This document shows positions 11,040-19,957 of a DNA stretch of 64,000 bases, in pieces (position 1 is the first letter of the stretch; the number at the start of each line of letters is the position of its first letter). The stretch is from Pseudomonadota bacterium (GTDB lineage Bacteria > Pseudomonadota > Gammaproteobacteria > Steroidobacterales > Steroidobacteraceae), in NCBI GenBank assembly GCA_963205255.1, contig CAUJIK010000054.1:86198-150197 (forward strand), read 5' to 3'. A program made the position numbers and the translations under genes. Under the pieces are notes generated by a model. That model did no database searches, was not told the DNA's origin, and saw nothing but the letters and a program-made list of their open reading frames with translations.

Positions 11040-11202
11040 GTCGTTGCTCCGGCGGAGGAAACCCGAGCGTAACCGGCTCCGCGGCCCGCGAACACTGCCT
11101 GGCGGCAGGTTTACATACGTTGTCGCAACCGTTAATTGCTGGCCGCGCGCTCCCGCGCCCCTTTAGCCTTCACCAGAGACGAACACGACACCGGCGACCC
11201 GC

Positions 11203-12624
11203 ATGCTGCTACGACTGATACTCATCACCCACCGCTACGTCGCCGTGGCCGTGGGCCTGCTGGTGGCCCTGTGGTGCCTGTCGGGCTTTGTCATGATGTA
11301 CCAGAGCTTTCCGTGGTTCACCCCCGCGGAAAGACTGCAGAGCCTTGCGCCGCTGGAGCTCCCGGGCGGCAGCACCGCCTTCCTGCCTGATGACGCGGAA
11401 TCCCTGCGGAGCTTCCGCATCGAGATGCTGCGCGGCGAACCGGTGCTGCGGCAGCCCGGTGTGGCGCCCATCCGGTTGATCAGCGGCACGCCGATCGAGC
11501 CGCTTTCCCAGGACGACCTGCGACAGATCGCAACCGAATACGCGGCCCGGCGCGGGCTCTCCGGCGCCAACCCCGAATGGCTGGGCGAGATCACGGTCGA
11601 CCAGTGGTCCATCCAGTCGGCATACAGCAACCGGCCCGTGCAGCACCTCGCGCTGCGCGACGCCGCCGGCACCGAGATCTACATCAACGGCGCCACCGGC
11701 GAGATCTTCCAGGACACCAATCGTCGCGAGCGCGTGCTCGCCTGGCTCGGCGCCATCCCGCACTGGCTGTATCCCACCGCGCTGCGCGCCAATGGCGCGC
11801 TGTGGACCCAGGTCGTCATCTGGACCGCCACGCTCGGCACCTTCCTCACCGTCACCGGTCTCTACGTGGGCATTGCGCGCCTGCGCCGCCGACGCCAGGG
11901 GCGCCTGGCCTCGCCCTTCCGCGGCTGGTGGTACTGGCATCACATCCTGGGCCTGGTGTTCGGGATCATCACGCTCACCTGGATGTTCAGCGGCCTCATG
12001 ACCATGACTCCCTGGGGACTGATGCAGACCGACGGAGGCGCCGGACTGCGCGCACAGCTGCGCGGCTCGGCCACCGTCGGCGAGTTGCGCCAGTTCCTCG
12101 AGGCCGCGCCGGCGCATCTGGACGGCGGCGATTTCGTGCAGCTTCAGGGCGATGCGGCCGGCGGCAGGCTGCAGGTGATCGCCCGCCGCGCCGATGGCAG
12201 CACGGAGCGTCTGGATTCCGCTGCACGACCCGATCCGCTGCAGGCCGATGCCGTGCAGCACTGGCTCACCGCGCTCGACGCGCCGGTCGCGAGCTTCGAG
12301 CGCCTGGACTCCCCCGACACCTACTACTACGGCCACAAGAACACCGTGGAGCTGCCGGTGTACCGTGTCATCCTCGCCGACGCGGCCCGCACGCGCCTGT
12401 ACATCAGCCCCACCACCGGCTCGGTGCGCGTGGTGGACGGCGCCATCCGCCAGAGTCGCTGGCTGGTGGGCGCCATGCACAATCTCAACCTTCCGGGGCT
12501 GCGCAGCCGCCCGCTGTGGGACATCGTCACGCTGCTGCTGCTGGCCGGCGTTTCGGCGCTGGCGATCACCGGCGCGTGGATGGCGCTGAAGCGCATCCGC
12601 GCGGATCTCACCCCGCGCCGATGA
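11203..12624 (+). CDS. PepSY-associated TM domain protein
   Basis: ILITHRYVAVAVGLLVALWCLSGFVMMY; WYWHHILGLVFGIITLTWMFSGL. Confidence 0.8.
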   Translation: MLLRLILITHRYVAVAVGLLVALWCLSGFVMMYQSFPWFTPAERLQSLAPLELPGGSTAFLPDDAESLRSFRIEMLRGEPVLRQPGVAPIRLISGTPIEPLSQDDLRQIATEYAARRGLSGANPEWLGEITVDQWSIQSAYSNRPVQHLALRDAAGTEIYINGATGEIFQDTNRRERVLAWLGAIPHWLYPTALRANGALWTQVVIWTATLGTFLTVTGLYVGIARLRRRRQGRLASPFRGWWYWHHILGLVFGIITLTWMFSGLMTMTPWGLMQTDGGAGLRAQLRGSATVGELRQFLEAAPAHLDGGDFVQLQGDAAGGRLQVIARRADGSTERLDSAARPDPLQADAVQHWLTALDAPVASFERLDSPDTYYYGHKNTVELPVYRVILADAARTRLYISPTTGSVRVVDGAIRQSRWLVGAMHNLNLPGLRSRPLWDIVTLLLLAGVSALAITGAWMALKRIRADLTPRR

Positions 12625-12693
12625 TGCCGCCGATGGAAATCATCGTCACATGCCGCGACAGCAAGCTGCGGCTGAGGCTGTGATCTTCGGTGC

Positions 12694-13530
12694 TCAGGCG
12701 GGCGTGCTTCCGGCCTGCATGAGCGTGCCGATCACGCAGGTGGTGGCGAAGATCGGGATGGGTTCGGCAAACCACAGCTCCCCTTTCGCGCCTTCGCAGG
12801 CGGCAGCCACGCAGATCGAGGTGCGGATCTCGAAGGCGCCCTGGCCGGCTTGCGCGTAGGTCTCGCTGTCCACGTAGGACAGCAGCTCATCCTTGCGGGT
12901 GTTGAGGATGCGATCGAGGAATTCCTGGTCCCACGCGAAGTTGATCTTTCCGGAATCCGGCGTGCACGGCCAGTGTGAGGTGCCGCCGGTGCTGATCAGC
13001 GCGATCTTCTCCGGCGCCTTGTCGATGGCGCGCCGCAACGCGCGGCCGAACTCCCAGGTGCGATGCAGCGGCGTCACCGGCGGCGCCTGGCAGTTGATGT
13101 TCACCGGCACCACCGGCAGATCGTAGTCGGGCGTCAGGAAGTGCAGCGGCACCGCCATGCCGTGATCGAATTTCCACTCCTGCGCATAGGCCACGTCCGA
13201 GGTCTGCAGCACCTCTTCGATCATCCGCAACGACAGATCCGGGTGGCCCGGCACCTTCGCGCGCGCGGTCTTCAGCCAGTCGGGATCTTCGATGGGAGTT
13301 TCATAGGACTCCGCCATGCCGATCGAATAGGCCGGCATGTTGTTCATGAAGAAGTTGGCGAAGTGCTCGGAAGACACCACCACCAGCACTTCGGCGCCGG
13401 CATCGCGGATGGCCCGGCGCTGGCGGTCGAAGGCGGCCACCAGCCGCTGGTACTGCTGCGGCTCGGCCAGATGGCCGCGCGAGGTGATGCCGGGCGCATG
13501 ACAGCAGATCCCCGCGTAGACCAGACTCAT
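12694..13530 (-). CDS. LigB-type class III extradiol ring-cleavage dioxygenase (catalytic subunit)
   Basis: MSLVYAGICCHAPGIT, VVSSEHFANFF, DHGMAVPLHFL, GTSHWP; protocatechuate 4,5-dioxygenase beta-like. Confidence 0.85.
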   Translation of the reverse strand: MSLVYAGICCHAPGITSRGHLAEPQQYQRLVAAFDRQRRAIRDAGAEVLVVVSSEHFANFFMNNMPAYSIGMAESYETPIEDPDWLKTARAKVPGHPDLSLRMIEEVLQTSDVAYAQEWKFDHGMAVPLHFLTPDYDLPVVPVNINCQAPPVTPLHRTWEFGRALRRAIDKAPEKIALISTGGTSHWPCTPDSGKINFAWDQEFLDRILNTRKDELLSYVDSETYAQAGQGAFEIRTSICVAAACEGAKGELWFAEPIPIFATTCVIGTLMQAGSTPA

Positions 13531-14201
13531 GGCGTTCTCCAGTGCGCCGGCACGGGATAGTTGCGGTCGCGCCGCTCCACCTCCACCACGCGCCGCACGG
13601 CCGGGCGCTGCCAGACATTCTCCGCCACGCGATCCCAGTTCGGCCGCGCCGGCACGGAGGCAATGCGCTCGTCCGTGGTCCACAGGTACATGATGAAGAG
13701 ATACGCGTCGACCACCGTGAAGCGATCGCCCAGCGCCCACTGCCGGTCGCCGAGCTTTTCTTCCACCACGGCGACCGCCTTGGCGAGATTGCGCACACCC
13801 TGGGTGTTCACCTCTTCATTCGCGCGCGGATCGTCGCCGGCATAGGCCGAGGAGCGGAAGATGGAGCGGATGTACACATGCACGCTGCTGGAGAGGAAGT
13901 TCATCCACTCATGCGCGCGATAGCGCGCGAAATCCCCCGTGGGGGGCAACAGCTTGAGCGCAGGCTTCAGGTCACCGAGATAAGTGAGGATGGCCTGCGT
14001 CTCGGTGAGCACTTCCTGGCCGATCGCGAGCGCCGGCACGGAGCCTTTGGGATTCAGCGCGAGATAATCGGGGGAACGGTTTTTCGCCGACTTCAGATCG
14101 ACCAGCCGGCACTCATATTCGAGGCCCGCCTCTTCGAGCGCGATGTGCACCGCCAGCGAGCAGGCACGCGGGTAATAGAAGAAAATCAGTCTGGAATCCA
14201 T
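13527..14201 (-). CDS. Glutathione S-transferase family protein
   Basis: YYPRACSLAVHIALEEAGLEYE, NPKGSVPALAI, LTETQAILTYL; 4-bp overlap with ligB-like gene. Confidence 0.85.
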   Translation of the reverse strand: MDSRLIFFYYPRACSLAVHIALEEAGLEYECRLVDLKSAKNRSPDYLALNPKGSVPALAIGQEVLTETQAILTYLGDLKPALKLLPPTGDFARYRAHEWMNFLSSSVHVYIRSIFRSSAYAGDDPRANEEVNTQGVRNLAKAVAVVEEKLGDRQWALGDRFTVVDAYLFIMYLWTTDERIASVPARPNWDRVAENVWQRPAVRRVVEVERRDRNYPVPAHWRTP

Positions 14202-14267
14202 GAAGTACCGCCATCCGAATCGCGCGAATTATACTGCCCACATTACCGGTTTCGAGACGCCTTGCCC

Positions 14268-14603
14268 ATGAGCCTGTATTACGTCCAGAAGCTGCTTTAT
14301 CAGCTCAATCGCGACCCGCTGGTCCGCGCCCGTTACCAGGACGATCCGGCCCGTCTGCTGGCCGAGTACGAACTCACCGGCGAGGAACTGGAAGCCCTGC
14401 GCAAGCCCGACATCGGGCTGCTGTATGTCTATGGCGTGAACGGGCAGCTGCTGATGCACTACGCCGCGTTGAACGGCATCGAGTGGTTCGAATATCTGGA
14501 GGCCATGCGCGAAGGCGTGCGCCGGCACGGCCCGGTGCGCACGGGGCTGTATGCGATGAAAGACGGCGGCAAGGACCATACCGGGCTCGATCCGGCGTCG
14601 TAG
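14268..14603 (+). CDS. LigA-like subunit of extradiol dioxygenase
   Basis: 111 aa: YYVQKLLYQLNRDPLVRARYQDDPARLLAEYELTGEELEALRKPDIGLLYVYGVNGQLLMHYAAL. Confidence 0.75.
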   Translation: MSLYYVQKLLYQLNRDPLVRARYQDDPARLLAEYELTGEELEALRKPDIGLLYVYGVNGQLLMHYAALNGIEWFEYLEAMREGVRRHGPVRTGLYAMKDGGKDHTGLDPAS

Positions 14604-14612
14604 CGTCCGCAC

Positions 14613-15284
14613 GTGGAGCACCTGATTCCCATCCTGCAGTCGCTGGCGCTGGTTCCGCTCACGCTGCTGCCCATCATCAATCCCATGAGCACCGCGCCGG
14701 TGTTCGTGGCCGCCACCGGTGGCAACCGCAGCATCACGCAGCGCCTGGCCCGCCAGGTGGCGTTCAACAGCTGGGTGGTGCTGGTCAGCGCGATGCTGAT
14801 CGGCACCTACGTGCTGGCCTTCTTCGGCATCTCGCTGCCCATCGTGCGCATCGGCGGCGGATTGCTGGTGGCCGCCACGGGCTGGCGCATGCTGCACCGG
14901 AACGAGAGCGATGAGGTGCAGACGGCGGCGTCCGAGAAGGCCGAGCAGCTTTCCGACGCCGAGATCGTGCGGCGCAGTTTTTTCCCCATCACCTTTCCGC
15001 TCACCACCGGTCCGGGCACCATCGCGGCCTCGATCGCGCTGGGCGCCAAGCTGCCGGTCACGCCCACGCTCTATGTCATCGGCGCCGCCGTGGCGGTGCT
15101 GGGCGCGGCGCTGACCTCGCTGGTGCTGTATCTGATCTTCCGGCACGCGGCCACGCTGCTGGGCAAGCTGGGTGAGGTGGGCACCCTGGTGATGCTGCGG
15201 ATGATGGCTTTCGTGCTGCTGTGCATCGGCGTGGAGTTCATCTGGACCGGCTGGTCCGAACTCAACCACATCCCGGCCAGCTGA
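14613..15284 (+). CDS. MarC family (UPF0056) membrane protein
   Basis: LLPIINPMSTAPVFVAAT, FFPITFPLTTGPGTIAASIALG. Confidence 0.9.
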   Translation: MEHLIPILQSLALVPLTLLPIINPMSTAPVFVAATGGNRSITQRLARQVAFNSWVVLVSAMLIGTYVLAFFGISLPIVRIGGGLLVAATGWRMLHRNESDEVQTAASEKAEQLSDAEIVRRSFFPITFPLTTGPGTIAASIALGAKLPVTPTLYVIGAAVAVLGAALTSLVLYLIFRHAATLLGKLGEVGTLVMLRMMAFVLLCIGVEFIWTGWSELNHIPAS

Positions 15285-15290
15285 TCCGCC

Positions 15291-15761
15291 TCAGCCAGCC
15301 ACCGGCTGGAAGCTGATGAGATTCTCCAGCGGCGCCAGTCCCTCGACCAGTTCCGCCGGAGTGGGAAAGCAGATGCCTTCGAGGCTCAGCGCCCTGAGCC
15401 ATTCGCGCCCGCAATCAGCAAGCTCGCTGCTTTCGCCAGCACCCAGCAGCTGCCGCCACACCGGGCATTCCCCACCCGCGGACTGACACTGGGCCAGGGC
15501 CTGCAGGACCAGCAGCTCGCCACCGGACAGGCGGCAGCAATGCGGCTCGTGCCAGTGGATGCGATGGCCCGTGGCGCCCGCCAGCCGCTGGCCGAAGCGC
15601 AGGAACATGGGAAGCGCGTGCCGGGCGTCGGCCAGATCGAAGCCATGGGCAAGAAGCCGTTGCCGCTGCTCGCGCGTCAGCTCGCGTGAGTTGAGGGTAC
15701 GCAGGGCCCAGAGGGTGAATCGCGCCTCCTGCCGGATTTCCAGTTCGTCACGTCCAGCCAT
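15291..15761 (-). CDS. Conserved hypothetical protein, putatively Fur-regulated
   Basis: 156 aa Cys-containing ORF; Fur-box-like palindrome about 17 bp upstream of ATG. Confidence 0.65.
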   Translation of the reverse strand: MAGRDELEIRQEARFTLWALRTLNSRELTREQRQRLLAHGFDLADARHALPMFLRFGQRLAGATGHRIHWHEPHCCRLSGGELLVLQALAQCQSAGGECPVWRQLLGAGESSELADCGREWLRALSLEGICFPTPAELVEGLAPLENLISFQPVAG

Positions 15762-15778
15762 TGCTCAGGCAATCTCTT

Positions 15779-15797
15779 GCGAATGAGAATCATTTGC
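15779..15797 (-). promoter_or_regulatory. Fur box-like palindrome
   Basis: GCGAATGAGAATCATTTGC; 14/19 to GATAATGATAATCATTATC. Confidence 0.7.
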
Positions 15798-15836
15798 AGT
15801 ATATTCACTTCCGCTGCTACCTCAAGCCACTTTTTT

Positions 15837-15896
15837 GCCGGCGCGGCCTCGTCCCTCTCCCTCCCCCGGGTGCCACCAAGCAGAGGCCGCGCCGGC
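15837..15896. repeat. Perfect 14-bp inverted repeat, 32-nt spacer
   Basis: GCCGGCGCGGCCTC (15837-15850) / GAGGCCGCGCCGGC (15883-15896). Confidence 0.9.
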
Positions 15897-15935
15897 CCCT
15901 TCCAGGGCCGGCCAACCCCTCACGGGCATGGGAAG

Positions 15936-16139
15936 CTACTGCTTAAGGTTGCGCTGCCAGTCAGCAATCTGCTTTTCGGCTTCGTCCTTGGTGATGCCGT
16001 ATTGCTCCTGCAGACGTCCGGTGAGCTGTTCCCTCCGGCCGTTGATCACGTCGAGATCATCGTCCGTGATCTTTCCCCAGCGCTCGCGCACGCTGCCCTT
16101 GAGCTGCTTCCAGTTGCCTTCAATGCGATCCCAGTTCAT
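15936..16139 (-). CDS. CsbD family protein
   Basis: MNWDRIEGNWKQLKGSVRERWGKITDDDLDVINGRREQLTGRLQEQYG. Confidence 0.95.
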   Translation of the reverse strand: MNWDRIEGNWKQLKGSVRERWGKITDDDLDVINGRREQLTGRLQEQYGITKDEAEKQIADWQRNLKQ

Positions 16140-16154
16140 GTGCTTCTCCTTCTC

Positions 16155-16757
16155 TCAAAAGCGCCACGCCGCCGACAGCCAGAACGCGTCCGACTTGTCG
16201 GTGTTCTTCAGCTCGAGCTTCTCGTATTCCGCGCGCAGCTCCAGATGCTGCAGCACCACCATCGACACACCGCCGCCCCACATGAAATCGTCGCGGCTGT
16301 CCTTGCCGCGGATGGAAGGCAGGCCGCCGTCGAAATCGATGCGTGTGCGCACGTCGTAGAAATACTGGCCGACCTTGCCGAACAGCTCGACCGGGCCCAG
16401 AGGCACGCGCGCCAGCGCCGCGACCGTGAAGCCGCTGATCGCCAGGCGATAGGAGCCGTCGCTCCCCGAAGTCTCGAAATCGTCGCCGGGATTGCCCAGA
16501 TCCACGTAGCCGGCCTCCAGCGCCAGGAACGGCAGCAGGCGCCAGCCGGCGAAGATCTTCATGGCGGTGTCATCGGAGTCACGGATGTTCGCCACCGCGT
16601 CATCGACGTCATCCAGCCGGTCAATGCCGACATTGAACTGCCCCACGCCGACACCGACATAAGGACCGGTGGGGTTGTTCAGCGCGCCCTGCGCCATTGC
16701 TGCCAGGGGCAACGTCATCAGCGCGGCGGCGGTCACCATGCGGGACGGGTTTTTCAT
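16155..16757 (-). CDS. OmpA-like beta-barrel outer-membrane protein
   Basis: Signal peptide; GPYVGVGVGQFNVG, terminal WLSAAWRF. Confidence 0.7.
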   Translation of the reverse strand: MKNPSRMVTAAALMTLPLAAMAQGALNNPTGPYVGVGVGQFNVGIDRLDDVDDAVANIRDSDDTAMKIFAGWRLLPFLALEAGYVDLGNPGDDFETSGSDGSYRLAISGFTVAALARVPLGPVELFGKVGQYFYDVRTRIDFDGGLPSIRGKDSRDDFMWGGGVSMVVLQHLELRAEYEKLELKNTDKSDAFWLSAAWRF

Positions 16758-16911
16758 GCAGATCTCCATCTGAATACGGGCTGTCAGCTCCAGTGGGCTC
16801 ATGCTCCACGGCAGACCACCCCCGGCATAAGGACAGGCAGGAGCCTCCCGCTGTAGGCCGCCACCGACAGACGCTCTCCCACGCACCGCGACAGGGGGCT
16901 ATAGTCACGCG

Positions 16912-19413
16912 ATGCTGCTCGCCGCCCTGCTTCTGCTGCTGCTCACCACCGCGGTGTTCGCCGTCACCCAGATCGGCGCGCTGGTGACGCTGCTGTTCGT
17001 CATCGCGGTGCTGGTGCTGGCCTATCAGCGCCTGCCATTGCTGGCCTTCTCCGTGGTGTTCACGGTGCTGTTCGGCGTGTATTCCTGGTTCGGCAACCCG
17101 GCAGGGCTGTGGAAGGGCCTGTTGCTGCTGATGCTGGTGGTGATGTGGCTGTTCAACATCCGCCCGCTGCGCAAGGCGCTGATCTCGCGCCCCTTCCTCA
17201 AGACCTATCTGCGGCTGCTGCCATCGATGTCCGCCACCGAGCGCGAAGCGCTGGAGGCGGGCACGGTGTGGTGGGACGGGGAGCTGTTCACGGGCAAGCC
17301 GGACTGGAGCCGGCTCATGGATGCGCGACCGGCGCAGCTTTCCGCCGAAGAGCAGGCGTTCCTCGACGGCCCCTGCGAAGAGCTGTGCGCGCTGGTGGAC
17401 GACTTCGACGTCACCCACCGGCGCGCGGACCTCTCGCCCGAGGCGTGGGAATACATCAAGGCGAAGCGCTTCTTCGCCATGATCATCCCCAAGAAATATG
17501 GCGGCCTGGAATTCGGCACGCACGCGCAGTCCTCGGTGCTGATCAAGCTCGGCAGCCGCAGCATCGTGCTCGGCACCACGGTGGGCGTGCCCAATTCGCT
17601 CGGCCCCGGCGAACTGCTGGTGCACTATGGCACCGAGGAGCAGAAAGATTACTGGCTGCCGCGGCTGGCGCGCGGCGAGGAAATCCCCTGCTTCGGCCTC
17701 ACCAGCCCCACGGTGGGTTCCGACGCCGCGGCCATCAGCGATACCGGCGTCGTCTGCCGCGGCATGTACGACGGCCAGGAAGTGCTGGGCCTGAGGCTCA
17801 ACTTCTCCAAGCGCTACATCACGCTGGCGCCGGTGGCGACCGTCGTCGGCCTCGCCTTCCGCATGCAGGACCCCGATCGTCTGCTGGGCGGTGAAGAGGA
17901 CATCGGCATCACCTGCGCGCTGCTGCCGCGCGATACGCCGGGCATCACCATCGGCCGGCGGCATCTGCCGCTCAACATCCCGTTCCAGAACGGCCCCATC
18001 CAGGGCAAGGATGTGTTCGTGCCGCTCGATGCGATCATCGGCGGCGTGAAGATGGCCGGGCGCGGCTGGCGCATGCTGGTGGAGCAGCTGTCGGTGGGCC
18101 GCTGCATCTCGCTGCCGGCCTTTTCCACCGGCGGCGCGCTGGCCGCGGTGTGGTCCACCGGCGCCTATGCGCGCATCCGCCGCCAGTTCGGCATGCCGGT
18201 GGGCAAGTTCGAGGGCGTGGAGCGGGTGCTGGCCCGCATGGTGGGGCTCACCTACATCATGGATGCGGCGCGCAGCGTGACCACCGGCGCCATCGATGGC
18301 GGCGAGAAGCCCGCCGTGCCGGCCGCCATCCTCAAGTATCACATCACCGAGATGGGCCGCATCGTCGGCTGCGATGCGATGGACGTGCAGGGCGGCAAGG
18401 CCATCATGCTCGGTCCACGCAATCTCATCGGTCGCGCCTACCAGGCCGCGCCCATCGGCATCACGGTGGAAGGCGCGAACATCCTCACGCGCAATCTGAT
18501 GATCTTCGGCCAGGGTGCCATTCGCTGCCATCCCTTCGTGCTGAAGGAAATGCAGGCGGCGCGCAATCCGGATGGCGAGCGCAGCGTCGACGCCTTCGAC
18601 CGCGCGCTGTTCGCGCATCTGGGCTTTGCAGTCTCCAACGCCGTGCGCTCGCTGGTGATGGCCATCACCTTCGCGCGCTTCGAGAGCGCGCCCGGCACCG
18701 GTCCGGTGCGGCGCTACTTCCAGCACATCGAGCGCTTCTCCTCCTCCTTCGCTTTCGCCACCGACGTGGCGATGCTCTCGCTGGGCGGCTATCTGAAGAA
18801 GAAAGAGAGCCTGTCGGCGCGACTCGGCGACGTGCTCTCGTACATGTACCTCGCCTCCATGGTGCTCAAGCATCACCACGACGCCGGCAGTCCGCGCGAG
18901 GATCTGCCCATCGTCGAGTGGAGCTGCCGCCATCTGCTTTACCACGCGCAGGAACAGCTGCACGACTTCCTGCGCAACTTCCCCAACCGCTTCCTCGCCG
19001 GCCTGATGCGGGCGCTGATCTTCCCGCGCGGCCGCACCTATTTCGCGCCCAGCGACAAACTGGCCACGCAGCTGGCCGACCTCGCCATGACGCCCGGCAG
19101 CTCGCGCGAGCGGCTGTGCCGCCACGCCTACCATCCGCAGCAATCCCTTCCCGGCGAGCTGCAGCAGGCGCTGCAGATGGCGCTTGAAGTCGAGCCGCTG
19201 GAACGCAAGCTGCGCGTGGAAGGCGTCAAGACAGGCCGGATCCGGGCGCTGGACGTGCCCGGCCAGATCGAAGAAGGTCGACGCCTGGGCATTCTCTCGC
19301 AGGAGCAGGCCGATTTGCTGCGCGACTACGATCGCAGGATCATGCTCATCATCAATGTCGACGACTTCGCGCCGGACGAGCTCCCCGCGGGCCGCGGCAT
19401 TCACCACGACTGA
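16912..19413 (+). CDS. fadE: Acyl-CoA dehydrogenase FadE
   Basis: 833 aa with N-terminal TM helices; KYGGLEFG, CFGLTSPTVGSDAAAISD, LPLNIPFQNGPIQGKDVFVPLDAIIGG. Confidence 0.93.
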   Translation: MLLAALLLLLLTTAVFAVTQIGALVTLLFVIAVLVLAYQRLPLLAFSVVFTVLFGVYSWFGNPAGLWKGLLLLMLVVMWLFNIRPLRKALISRPFLKTYLRLLPSMSATEREALEAGTVWWDGELFTGKPDWSRLMDARPAQLSAEEQAFLDGPCEELCALVDDFDVTHRRADLSPEAWEYIKAKRFFAMIIPKKYGGLEFGTHAQSSVLIKLGSRSIVLGTTVGVPNSLGPGELLVHYGTEEQKDYWLPRLARGEEIPCFGLTSPTVGSDAAAISDTGVVCRGMYDGQEVLGLRLNFSKRYITLAPVATVVGLAFRMQDPDRLLGGEEDIGITCALLPRDTPGITIGRRHLPLNIPFQNGPIQGKDVFVPLDAIIGGVKMAGRGWRMLVEQLSVGRCISLPAFSTGGALAAVWSTGAYARIRRQFGMPVGKFEGVERVLARMVGLTYIMDAARSVTTGAIDGGEKPAVPAAILKYHITEMGRIVGCDAMDVQGGKAIMLGPRNLIGRAYQAAPIGITVEGANILTRNLMIFGQGAIRCHPFVLKEMQAARNPDGERSVDAFDRALFAHLGFAVSNAVRSLVMAITFARFESAPGTGPVRRYFQHIERFSSSFAFATDVAMLSLGGYLKKKESLSARLGDVLSYMYLASMVLKHHHDAGSPREDLPIVEWSCRHLLYHAQEQLHDFLRNFPNRFLAGLMRALIFPRGRTYFAPSDKLATQLADLAMTPGSSRERLCRHAYHPQQSLPGELQQALQMALEVEPLERKLRVEGVKTGRIRALDVPGQIEEGRRLGILSQEQADLLRDYDRRIMLIINVDDFAPDELPAGRGIHHD

Positions 19414-19426
19414 CAGGAGTATTCAG

Positions 19427-19930
19427 ATGGTTCTCAGAACGACAGCGGCGCTGGCCGCCACGCTCACGCTGCTGACCGCGTGCGCGAAGGCACCGGAAAC
19501 AGCTGCTCCCGCGGATGCTGCGGGAGATGCCGCGGCGCACACGGACCACGCCGATCATGCAGCCGCGGCCCTGCCGCGCACCGCGGCGCCGGCCGGCGCC
19601 GAGCTCTACATCATCAGCCCGAAGGACGGCGAGACAGTGACCAGCCCGGTCACCGTGCTGTTCGGTCTCTCCGGCATGGGCGTGGCGCCCGCGGGCATCC
19701 CGTTCGAAGGCTCGGGTCACCACCACCTGCTGATCGACACGGATCTGCCCGACCCGACACTGCCAGTGCCCACCGACGACAAGCATGTGCACTTCGGCAA
19801 GGGCCAGACGCAGGCGTCGGTGGAGCTCACACCGGGCACGCACACCCTGCAGCTGGTGCTCGGCGATCACCTCCATATCCCCTTCGATCCGGTGGTGGCC
19901 TCGTCGAAAATCACGATCACCGTGAAGTAA
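19427..19930 (+). CDS. DUF4399-like lipoprotein
   Basis: Lipobox LLTAC; FGLSGMGVAPAGIPFEGSGHHHLLID. Confidence 0.85.
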   Translation: MVLRTTAALAATLTLLTACAKAPETAAPADAAGDAAAHTDHADHAAAALPRTAAPAGAELYIISPKDGETVTSPVTVLFGLSGMGVAPAGIPFEGSGHHHLLIDTDLPDPTLPVPTDDKHVHFGKGQTQASVELTPGTHTLQLVLGDHLHIPFDPVVASSKITITVK

Positions 19931-19957
19931 ACCGGGACTTTCCGCCGGGCCGCGCGC

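Noticed and set aside
15837-15896. Perfect inverted repeat considered as an intrinsic terminator for csbD
   Set aside because: The T-run precedes the hairpin on the + strand, so neither direction gives stem followed by U-tract; reported as a repeat instead.
16621-19407. 928-aa minus-strand ORF opposite fadE
   Set aside because: Antisense shadow ORF typical of high-GC DNA; low-complexity His/Gln/Arg/Ala composition while fadE on the + strand is a clear homologue.
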